NCBI GenBank assembly: GCA_018398765.1
Contig: JAHBMJ010000665.1
Coordinates: forward strand, 27,501-56,904
DNA from: Chromera velia
Taxonomy: Eukaryota; Sar; Chromeraceae
Direction: 5' to 3'
DNA length: 29,404 bases
Within the stretch, counting starts at the first letter, position 1. Every line of letters starts with the position of its first letter. Both the position numbers and the translations under genes were made by a program. A model generated the notes under the pieces. It worked only from the letters and a program-made list of their open reading frames with translations. It searched no databases and was not told the origin of the DNA. Positions 19,831 to 29,404 of this stretch are shown piece by piece.

Positions 19831-20945
19831 AAGGCCAGTGCCTTCATTACTGCATGCCTAGGACCGGACTAATCAATCCCGGGGAGCAGTATTTTGCTAG
19901 CTAGTAGTCCTAAAGTTTGGCCGCTTTAGGTGAGCATTCACTAGCGTGCTCCTAGCTTGCAATATGACATGAATGCTCACAGACTGCCCTTTACCATTGG
20001 GATACGATGGCTGGCAGGTTAAGTCACCTCATCATCATCATCATCAGTCTGACTTTTTGGGGGGGTCATATAGGCCTACGATGAGAGGGAAGTTTGATAC
20101 TTCCACAAACACCACTATGTCTGTCGCCCTTTCCGTCTGGAACCCCAATTCCCTTCCCTTGCTGCTCAGGAGCACAGCCACTCCTCCTGTTGTTGTTACT
20201 TTCCTTCTAGGTAACAATTCTTATCTACTAAGCGTAATCTATAGATATTTATATCTTTAGACATATTTTTTACAACCCATAACATACTAATATATTCACA
20301 AGAAACAATATGTACAAAAAAATTATGATGTAGGACTATGTTGATAAAAATTTTCTTGAAAAAAGGTTGATCTGAACTTGATCATCTTATATGACATAGT
20401 GACTGGTGAACGCCGGGGTAATCGACAAGTTGACAACCACGTGCAGTGGCAACAAATACTACTGCTGTACTACTGTGACTACTACTACTATCGTCGCAGC
20501 CAGGTTGACACCGCGGTAACCACTGGCATGACATTGACCACAACGACTCATCTCAACCACAAACTCCCAAGACCGGAACAGACATCGATGATTGGAGAGG
20601 CAGGAATTTGCCACGACAGGGGCGCGCAGCCGTCAACGGAGACACTCCGGAAGACTGGGATCGCATTACGGATCGACAGCATTGCAAGAATCGATCGACT
20701 CGGACCCACATCACTTTGATTTGAGTGCGACCCCCAACCCATCCAGAGAGAGCTCTAGCTGTCACTTCTTCCGGGGAGGCCACGCGTGGTCAAACAGCCA
20801 CACGTACATGCAGGCAGTCCGTCACCGGGACTCTCGCGAATCTGCGTCCGGGCTCAAAATAACCGGCCGACACAATCGCGCCTGCCCCCTCTGCCGATGA
20901 CCTTTCCATCCACTCTCCTTCCTTCACCGACTAGCTCCCTTCAGA
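19831..20945. other. Intergenic, no gene seen
   Basis: Contains an AT-rich stretch (about 20220-20390), an ATC triplet run (20028-20046) and ACT triplets near 20455-20495. Short open frames around 20.4-20.9 kb overlap on both strands and look random. Confidence 0.5.
19930..19980. repeat. 10-bp perfect inverted repeat
   Basis: GTGAGCATTC at 19930-19939 and its exact complement GAATGCTCAC at 19971-19980, 31 bp apart. It lies between the tiny-intron block and the TACO1 3' end, and could be a hairpin or the remnant of an element's end. Confidence 0.6.
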
Positions 20946-21658
20946 TTATTTGTCTTCAGGCAGGACCCTCATGTTGAACTCCACAGAGTCCACATCGTCC
21001 ACCTCCGACACTGAGTCTGCAGGCAGGCAGGAAGGCAGGGAAACAGGAGGGAAGAAGTTTCATTTTGCTTCAGGTGCTCCTGATCATCGTACTGGGACAA
21101 ATACCTTGCACGGTCTATAAAGATTCAAGCCAAAAGGACGGGGAGGAACTGCATAAAGAGACACATGCAGAGCGCGGATAATGGGTTCGTCTCTATGCTA
21201 TCTGAGTTGAGTTGTTGGAGAGAAGGAACAAAACCTGAACTCTGTCTGACAGTCTTCCACTGTCTTTCACGCCTCCCTCTCATCCTGTCCAATTGCACCA
21301 CAGTAAAAGCAGCGCCACGCTCGGGTCAGACCGTCACACATCGATTAGGGGAGCAAATCATGCACACGAATAAGTGAGAGCGCAAGCATTTGCGCAAGCG
21401 TTCTCTGTTACACCTGATCATCACACGCGCACATGTCCACCGTCTCTCCGAAATGTTGCGCACGCTACGCGCGACTTCGGCAACAATTCGTCTGCTTTCT
21501 GCTTATTCGAACAGCAGAAGGGCCCAGCGAATTGCCTGACTGACTCACTCACTCACTCACTGACCCATTACGTCCATATTCAGATCGTAATCCTCATCGC
21601 TGCAGTCGATGAGGTCATTCGGTTTCCAAACGAGTCTCTCACTTCCTGCACAGTCAAT

Positions 21659-21692
<34 letters not shown>

Positions 21693-24234
21693 CGCACACG
21701 CACAATATATATATATATATATATATAGATATAGATATAGATACATATACAGACACGCGCACTTACACATGCTTACACATCCCGTCCCACAGGCACTTAA
21801 AAGAGGAAAGGTCACAGCAAAGATAGGTCATAATACTGAGGCCCTCACACGGCGCGTGGAATTTGCGGGGCCCTGAGTGGGTGAGTGAGCTGGGGTGTGG
21901 AAGGGAGGGGGGGGGTTGCTGGGATCTGCTTGAGAGAACTTCGCTGGGCCTCTCTCTCTGCACATCTCGTTGTTTTTGTTTGTTATTGTGGGTGTGTAGA
22001 GGGTGGGGGGAAGGGGGGACTGTCGACTGTTGTCGGTCAGACGGTTGTTTCCATAGAGAGGGGGAGGTGACGCAGAAGCGGTGGTCGAACAAAGGCTCTT
22101 GATTAAGAAAGGGGGGGGCTTGATCGTCGTACAAACGAACAAGGCACATTTGAGCCGAAAGCAACACCCTGTGGTCGATCGAAAGTGATCACATAAAACG
22201 AGCAATCGGACGCACGGACGGACGGACCTTCAATGCCGATCGCTTCTAGTGCCATCTTGACTGCGTTCAGACTTTCAATCTCCGTGAAAATGTCCACTTT
22301 TTTCTCTCCATCCTCCTCTCCCACCCTGCGAGAAAACTCCAGAGGAGGGAGAGATTGGTGGCTAAGTGCAAAACCTATTCTTGATATAGGCGCACATGCT
22401 CTCTTTCCTCCTTTGACCACTCCACCGTCGAGAGCTGAGAGGAGGGACACATACCGAATTGTGCCTTTCTTCCGGAAGACAACTGGGGCGCTGGGATAAA
22501 GTAGGAAAACAGAATGACACACACAGCCATCTAGAGGGGACGAAAAGATGCAATGCAACTGCCGTCACGTCCATGAATTTGATTCTTCGTCGCCCTCTAG
22601 GGAAGTCTGCCTGAAGGTCCTCTCTCACTGACTGACTGACTCACTCACTCAAGAAAGATGTCATCTGCTCCCGCCTCCAGGCCCGCCTCCAGCACCGCGT
22701 CTTCGTCCACCTTCTCCATGAACTCACCTGTTACAGTAATGCACCCCAAACGTCTAAAGTTAAAAGCAACAGAACCCTTGTTTGCTAGCTTGACCCTTCT
22801 GTTAATCTGCACGCACCCACACACATGAACATACAGAGAGAGGGGGGGGGGCGAGGGAGGCGGGGGACTCAGCAGTACTGGAAACATTATACAAAGATGG
22901 TCAAAGTACATACAAACGCAGACCAACACCAACACCGGGCCTTACACGCAAATAAACTACATGCAGGTTCTTTCCTTGTCCCAAAAATATCTGAGGAAGG
23001 AGAGACAGAGAGATACCACAGCCAAACAACCAACCAACCAACCGACTGACCGCTTGATTAACATACGCCTGCAATCTTTTCGGATTGTCGGTCAGACAAG
23101 TAAAGATCATACCGACACCCCCTGCTCCGTACGCCTGCAAGCGATTGTGGATCGAGTGGGCAGACAGAGAGGGGGACAGAGAGACACATCATCATCTGTA
23201 AAGCCAGAGAGAGGGCATGCGGGAGGGGAGGATAGAGAAGGACAGAGAGACACATCATCATCTGTAAAGCCAGAGAGAGGGCATACAGGAGGGGCGGATA
23301 GTGAAGGACAGAGAATCGAAAGAGTGTGATCTAGTGCGTACCGAGAAAGAACACTGACCGACCTCATAGATGACTTCGGAGAAATCTCCTACGTCCTTGT
23401 CTTGTCCTCTCGTGCGGGCCTTCTCAACGTTCTCGGCTGGACACCCCGCACGGATGGCGGCTTTCATCGTGTTCTTCAACTCCTTGTTTGTTTCCGGATT
23501 CGGGTCTGCATTTGTGAGGCGAATGGGGGGAAAGGATGGTACGCATGCACCTGATTAGGTATTGATCACAACAAGGTGCTTCAACGGGACGTGACGAGAC
23601 ACTCCCTGAGCGTTGAAGGGTGACTGCAGGTCAATGCAGAAGGAAGAGGCTGGGTGGCATGGCAGAGGGCAGCAATGTCGCGCGGAGAGAGAGGAAGAGA
23701 GAGGAGGAAGGAGAGGATCCCAGAGTGACGACTGAAGAACGAAAGGGGGTGGTCTGGGCTGGCTGAAACAGCAGCAACAGAAGAGCGGCTCTAGAGCGGA
23801 GGGGGAAGAAAGGAGGGCGGGGGCAAATGCTGAACCTCTGCTCCCTGCCTCCCTCCCTGCTTACCTCTCTTTGCCAATACGACGATCTTCTTTCCCCAGA
23901 ATGCATTGAGTTTTTGTTTCTTCTTCTCAAATTTGGCCTTTCTCTCTGCCACCTTGGCAGCCTTTCTGCCCCACAGGACAGTCGGTGGAGACAGAGACTT
24001 GCTTCCCGTCCCGGAGACGGCTGCAGTCTCCTCCACCTCGGACACTGCTCTTCTACCTTCCAGAAAGGGGAGGGGAGAGAAGGGCAACAAGCTGTCATCT
24101 CTCACCCTTCTACGAGAGGATGAAGGACCACCACTACTGCTGCTGCTCCGTGGTAGAAGAAAGGCAGCAGCGAGTCTGTCGCGGGTGAGGAGACAGCCTG
24201 CTGCTGAAACCAGCATGTGTCGCAAGACTCTCAT
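20946..24234 (-). CDS. TACO1: TACO1/YebC-family translational activator, 8 exons (348 aa)
   Basis: Complete minus-strand gene. Exons: 24234-23865, 23505-23363, 23134-23051, 22806-22649, 22610-22569, 22325-22228, 21645-21565, 21016-20946; 1047 bp with TAA stop, all phases consistent. About 90 N-terminal residues are Ser/Arg-rich with hydrophobic patches, fitting an organelle presequence. The YebC core follows in order: GRKAAKVAERKAKFEKKKQK; PNPETNKELKNTMKAAIRAG; YGAGGVGMIFTCLTDN; GSVAFNF; VDEDAVLEAGLEAGADD; IFTEIESLNAVKMALEAIGI; and VDDVDSVEFNM near the end. The GRK..KIA-like start and YG.GGV form resemble plant/algal homologues. Human TACO1 promotes mitochondrial COX1 translation, and bacterial YebC proteins act on translation of Pro-rich proteins. 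Mitochondrion versus plastid cannot be settled here. Intron 4 is only 38 bp; the others are 228-582 bp. Confidence 0.92.
21659..21745. repeat. Compound (CA)n(TA)n(GATA)n microsatellite
   Basis: CA repeats with CG interruptions, then TA repeats, then AGATAT units, in intron 6 of TACO1 just upstream of exon 7 in gene sense. Confidence 0.95.
23175..23312. repeat. 66-bp tandem repeat in TACO1 intron 2
   Basis: Two near-identical 66-bp units starting GACAGAGAGACACATCATC at 23175 and 23241, with the start of a third at 23307. They lie wholly within intron 2 (23135-23362). Confidence 0.9.
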
Positions 24235-25422
24235 GACGACCTCTCTAAGTCAAGTGGGTAGGTTACTCTATGAACACTGCAGGGACTTAAGGTGGCGGCT
24301 GGTGTTCCTCTCATCCAGCTTTCAGATGGTGCCTTGGCACAGAGAAAGAAGGTATGTCAGAAAAGGATCCCAACGCAGCGAGGAGACGAGACGGCCAGCC
24401 GACCAGAGGAACATCTGAAGTCAAGGTGCCGGCACGGTTGGTCGAGCGAGCTTCGTGCAAGCCTTCTGGACAGACTGCCATGGATTAACGCCATGCAGAA
24501 TTTCGCTGAGAGGCCTCATCTTCGTGAGACATGCAGCTGGTTTTGGTGCAAAGAAGGGCGACCCTAGCTGTGAGCTATAGAAGTTCATAGTGGCTATGGC
24601 ATGCCCCGCGCACCCGCGTGGTACATGCAGGTATAGGCCCGGCCTGCCGGGGGCCACGTCTGAATTGAAATACCGATACAAGCAACACATGCACGCATAT
24701 ATATGCATGCACAGGTGTATGTATTATTAATAATATGCATTATTATATAAGAGCCGACATTGCAAGTCGGACTGCAAGGAAGTTGCACGTGTGTGTGACG
24801 AATTTGGTAGACCGAGTCCCTATCGGAGGGTCGGCATCGCAAGCCTCATTGAGCAGTCCAAGTTCAAGCACCGGGTGACATCAACAGCGACGCTTTCTCG
24901 GTTTTATGCATGGTCACGAGTTTTTTGTCGTTGCGCGCTGAAGACAAAGTTGAAGCGTGCCGGATCCTTGCTTGATCATTATATGTCCAATTGCGCCGAG
25001 ATGAAGCATAGCGAAGGAAAGGAGGGAATGGGGTGTCTCGTCAATGGGAACTGTCCGCGCATTTACTGACGGTGTGACTTTCTTGGTGAAACCTACTGTA
25101 GCATTTCACTCGTAGGAAACGAAAAATTCCAACGTTTCTCACAGGAGACAAGTGGAAACACGTAGAAAGCGTGAATACAGCAGATAAGTAGCATTTACCT
25201 TTGTGCAGAGTATTGTGCATCGAAAGCGGACTGAGAGTGCGCCAGAGAATCCTTCACTGCGCGCTATCCATCGGACTGCTCGAATGGCCTCTCTGATTGA
25301 CTGACTCTGTGCATATCACATCAATCGTCGCACAGGAGAAGGTCAGAAGTGTCCACCAGCCACCTTGCAGACGGAAACACGAGAGAGGAAAGGTTCACAG
25401 GGGTGAGGAGGGGCTCTCAGAG
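24235..25422. other. Shared upstream region of two divergent genes
   Basis: Separates the TACO1 start (minus) from the start at 25423 (plus), so it should hold both promoters; no core element was recognised. It includes an AT-rich palindromic stretch (about 24690-24750, ATGCAT/ATATAT/TTATTAATAA words). A 92-codon plus frame (24791-25069) with no family resemblance is not called. Confidence 0.5.
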
Positions 25423-26820
25423 ATGTTACGCCTTTCTGTTTTGGTGCTTTTGCTCGGCGGCTTGCTACGGTGTTGCAAAGGCCTCCCCCGTCGGACACGC
25501 AGGGAAGTTGCCGGGGCCCTTTCCCCGAAGCGAAGGGGGCCTCCCGGAGCTCCCCGGGAGCCAATGAGGAGGATAAACGGGCAAAATGTGTTGATGCCGT
25601 CAGTTTCCTCGTCCCCTTCCTCCCTTCCTTCTCCGTCCTCCTTCCTGCGAAGACGCCTGACCAGGGGGACTAGACAGTACTCCGACACGGGACTGTCTCC
25701 CCCCACTTGGAGGGGCAGGAGGGCGCTTTATGCGGGAGTACCAACAAGGTCGGGCTCGGATGAAGCCGCGGAGACGGTCTGGAAGACAACGCGGACGTCT
25801 TCCTTCTCTAGGGTGAGGGAAAGGGAAATTGGGGGGCGAATGGGGGTGTCGTCACGTAAACTTTATAGAAGGGATTCCTTGACATCCTCCGGAGACGGCC
25901 AGTCCACACGGGAGAAAGAGGGAGACTTGACGGGGACGGGAGTGGTCACGGGTGTCGTGTGGGAGGCTGTCGAGGTTGAAGAAGGCAAAAGAGGGAAGAG
26001 TGGGTTGAGCAGGGAGACAGGACGAAAAGAATCCGATGATGAAAATGAGGACGAGAGAACTTCAATTTCTTATCATCGTGCTTTTCCGAATCTTTCGTTT
26101 GAAAAAGATCCGGGAGATGACACAGGTTCTTTCTTCTCTCCCTCCCCGTCGCCCTTAGCCGCACTGGAGGGAAGCACCAGCACTGGCTCAGAATCAGTTG
26201 CAGTAGGGGCAGAGGGCGACGAAGGCGAGAAAGGAGAGACGGAGGAGGACGAGTTCTTCCGTTTGTGGACCTCCTCAGGCAAATTCTGCTCGAATGTCTT
26301 CGACCGAGGGGAGATCAAGACCCAGTGGGGGGGCTGCCTTGTGCCAAAGTGGTTCGGTATGGATCAACAGCACTTTTTGGGATCTAGTCAGAGAAAGGCA
26401 GGGGATACCAGAATGCGAAACAGGACAATCTTGAGCGCGCTGTACCTGTTCTTGCTGCGAAAGGATCTTGACGCTGTGGAGTTCGTTCTGTCAAAGGTAG
26501 GCACTTCGTTCTCTTACTCGAATGGCATTGTTGCAGTCACTTTTACTTCATTTATAAACACCCGTTGTGTTTTGTGACGCGGACTCCCTTTCCTCTCTTT
26601 TCCTTTACCCGTCTGCATTCATGTGTGCTCCTTTGCAAGAGGGGCTGGCTTGGCGACTCTAAAAAAAAAGAAAATACATGATTGTCTGAATTATTCACAG
26701 GCTCACTGTCAGACAGGTGCAATGAAAAGACTACAGGTGCCAATGAAAAGACTAGAGGTGCCTATGAAATGTGCAAAGAAGCTCAGGAGTCTTCTGCTCA
26801 CTTTTCTTGTCTGGCTGCGG

Positions 26821-26861
<41 letters not shown>

Positions 26862-29404
26862 TGTGTGTGTTCCCCCCTGTCTGCCTGTCTGCTCGCAGTG
26901 GCGCAGAAGTTTGGAGTTTATGAACAGCAACATTCTGATGCTGAACTTTTATGAAGAGGCAAAGGTGCGTAAGCAGAAGAACGATCAGAAAGTCGAAACT
27001 CAAAGAGAGAATATATGACACAGATTCCATCAATACCAATCCATTGGCCGATTGTCCCCCCTCCCTCCTACATCTGATCGGTAGGACTCATGGACCGCTT
27101 GTGTTTGTTTTTCGATCGCGATCCCTCTTGCCCCCCACTGATGTGCCTCTTTATCCCTTTTCCCACTCGATGGTGCTCTTCCGACCCTATACACAATCTG
27201 GGTGGTATTAAGTTTCAAAACAGACACAACACAAATCCCGCTGGATTCGCGAAACGTTAGAGACTCAAACAAAGAACGGACCCTCCTTTTTTTTTTAACT
27301 TGCTCTCGCTTCGTTCTGCTTGTACCTGCAGTATAAGTTGGACCTCGTGAACCCACAAAAAAGACGGGACAACATGCGGGAGGACGAGCTCTTTTTCATC
27401 GCAATGGATCCTGTGGCGTGGGCGGCCTTGCACGGGGACCCGAAGTTTCTCCGGGGTGCGATTCGTTTGTTTAGGGAACATGAGAACAGGGTGATGGAAG
27501 CAAAAAGGAACAAAAACAAAACAAAACAGGAGAAGGGCGGGGAGGAAGTACACAAGACAAAACCAAAGTCAGTAGAGACGAACCAATCAGCCAGGTAGTC
27601 AAATGACTGCCGCTCTGTTCTTTCAGCCTCTCTTTATTCTGCTTCTCCCTCCTGGTTGGCCGGCATTTTTTTCTTTCTCCTGAACAAGCTTTAACTCTTC
27701 AGGATGAATGTGTTTTTCTTGGTTACGAGCTTACTTGCGGAGAAACGGATCTTCTCAAAGGAGCTGCCTGTTTTTTTCCGTTCTCTCACAATCTCTGTGC
27801 TGTTTGTCGAATCCGTCTCCTTCTTTTGTCTGAACAAACAAAAAGACACAAACAAAAAGACCGTCTGTCTTTTTGCTCTATTCGTCGGTCCCTGCATAGA
27901 AATCTTGCCATTATTTTACTGGAAGTCAAATATGAAAATGCGTGTTCCTTGCAGGCTTGTGAGTGAGCACTGGCCTCTTGCCGTGGCTTCTATCGGTTGC
28001 ATGAACCACGACACCGCACTCCCGGGACACAAACACTGCGACCCACTTGCCCGCGTTAGACCCCCCCCAAGTCCGGAAGATGTGTGGGAGACTGTGCAGG
28101 TGATTGTCCAGGAAGACATCCAACAGCCTGAGCTGTGGGAAGACGAACCGGCCCACACTCACTTCCATCCAGGACTGCTTCTCCCCCTCATGATCACAAA
28201 ACAGTCCTTTGCCGTGGTGCCCTTTGTGGAAAGACTTGAGCTGGCAGTACGCCAGGAGTCCGCCAGGGAGGCCCCAGAAGCTCTAGAGAACGATCTGGAT
28301 CTGCATCGGGAGGAGGACTTGGAAGAAAAAAGAAGAGAAGAAGGAAACCAGAGCCCGACAAACACTCAGACACCGTCTACCACTGCTGTCTTTCTGTCTG
28401 AAGAAGAAATGGAAGCAGCCCAGGGAGAAGAAAAAGACAAAGAAGGAGATCGGATGGACATCTCTTGGGATGCTCCTTTTGGGCCCCTGGAAAAAATTTC
28501 CCTGCTTGCCAAATTTGGGCCTTTAAATCTACTAGAAGGTGTTCTTCGGAAATACGAAAACCACAGGGACCTCAGAGACCCCCGCAGCGCAACTTTAGGG
28601 GCTGCAAGTATCTTCAGATCTGCCCTTTGTCTGACAGCCTCGATGGCATTTCCTGCCAGTGCACCTTCCTGGCTGCATTCCAAAAACGGGCCCGTTCGAG
28701 TAGAAGCAGACGCATTGATGTCCTGGCCTTTTTTCTGGCTGCACCCGACTGGCAATGCTTTGGGAACAGGGGGGGCAATCTGGGATGGCACTGTGCGGGA
28801 AGGCTCAACAGGATCGCGGCTTTCGAGTACGGGCGTGGAGTTGGGGATTGACCTTGAGTCACGCACAGAGAATGCCACTCAGATTTTGAACAATACGAAG
28901 GCGTCTCATCAACTGAGTTCGTTCCGAAAGCGGCACGAACTCAAGAAACGCTACGCAGCTCTATTTGACTCCTACCTGTTTCGTTCCTTCACAACAGATC
29001 CCATGCAAACAAACGCAGACGCAGTGCTCAAATGGGAGACCAACAAAAGGTACAAGCAGAAGCCGGTGTTGCCTCCCTTCATTCTTGAGGGCCTGCACAA
29101 AGCCAGAAGAATGAGGCCAAAAAAATGCGTGCATTACCTCACGGAGGATGGCCTGTGGGTTCAGCGTGAGGGTGGGAAAGAGATCGGGCCTGACGATCCC
29201 CTTCCTTACCTCTGTGTTGGTGAGTGGGAGACAGAGAGACTCAATCTCTGGTTTCCTCTACTAGACACTGCTGTCGAGAGATCTTATCCCCAAACACCAG
29301 CTGTGTTGAACCCCACCCTGCTGGAGTGTGTTGTCAACCTTCAATGGAATGCGGACGTCGGAGAAAGCAACACCGTATGGCTGATTGAGAAATTCCACAA
29401 AGGT
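25423..29404 (+). CDS. Unrecognised secreted/organelle-targeted protein, 3' end beyond window
   Basis: Exons 25423-26496, 26899-26964, 27332-27594 and 27955 to the window edge give 951 codons in one consistent frame (introns 402, 367 and 360 bp; phases 0, 0, 2). The Met at 25423 is chosen because MLRLSVLVLLLGGLLRCCKG is a clear signal peptide. The frame is open upstream to 25297 but without such a signal. About 130 Arg/Ser/Pro-rich residues follow, like a transit peptide in a bipartite plastid leader, then acidic low complexity to residue about 280. A folded part begins with EFFRLWTSSGKF and includes helices such as LSALYLFLLRKDLDAVEFVL and DPVAWAALHGDPKFLRGAIR, loosely like ankyrin-type helix pairs. 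The last exon has 483 codons with no stop, including SLLAKFGPLNLLEGVLRKYE and LNLWFPLLDTAVE. No catalytic motif or family is recognised. Confidence 0.75.
26821..26870. repeat. (CT)n(GT)n microsatellite in intron 1
   Basis: CT run then GT run just upstream of the acceptor of exon 2 of the gene starting at 25423. It forms part of its pyrimidine/GT-rich 3' intron region. Confidence 0.95.

Noticed and set aside
24791-25069. 92-codon plus-strand ORF between TACO1 and the next gene
   Set aside because: No family resemblance and no splice continuity; it lies in the shared upstream region. Possible but unsupported.
27916-28878. Minus-strand ORFs of 68-170 codons opposite the last exon of the 25423 gene
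   Set aside because: The plus strand is open for 483 codons here in the frame set by the upstream exons, so these are antisense shadows.
1-29404. CRISPR arrays, bacterial operons or rRNA genes
   Set aside because: The tandem repeats seen have no unique spacers, genes are intron-containing, and no rRNA-like sequence was noticed.

Overview
The window is eukaryotic nuclear DNA. It carries spliced protein genes with GT-AG introns, a decayed non-LTR retrotransposon, many simple-sequence repeats and a short assembly gap (N run at 16998-17004). No organelle or bacterial gene organisation is visible. A TACO1/YebC gene of the plant/algal type with a long N-terminal extension, and a gene whose product starts with a signal peptide followed by an Arg/Ser-rich stretch, would fit an alga with a complex plastid, for example a chromerid-like alveolate. 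That taxonomic guess is weak.

Layout. 1-1409: GA-rich upstream sequence without a convincing gene. 1410-8859 (+): a 12-exon gene for a coiled-coil protein of about 887 aa. 8860-9613: intergenic and AT-rich. About 9614-15967 (-): a broken LINE with an APE-type endonuclease, reverse transcriptase, C-terminal cysteine region, structured 3' end and TGAT-repeat tail. It is split by an AT-rich insertion (about 12640-14340) that holds a tRNA-derived Pol III head and 39-bp tandem repeats. About 16119-19830 (+): a G/C-homopolymer-rich block with protein-like exons that join in phase only through very short introns (about 30-60 bp). One of these exons encodes a UBA-like domain of HYPK/NAC-alpha type followed by a Gln-rich tail. 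20946-24234 (-): a complete 8-exon TACO1/YebC gene. 25423 to the window end (+): a 4-exon gene, cut by the window edge, for an unrecognised protein of more than 951 aa.

The window is not an operon and the genes share no visible pathway. TACO1 acts in organelle translation, and the divergent neighbour at 25423 may also be organelle-targeted; the two genes share a 1.2-kb intergenic region. The most interesting general signal is a two-class intron system. Most introns are 228-582 bp, but a 38-bp intron in TACO1, required by the conserved protein, shows that this genome also splices introns near 37-40 bp. The 16-20 kb block appears built mainly from that class. Two introns of the coiled-coil gene also carry local tandem duplications that copy a splice site.
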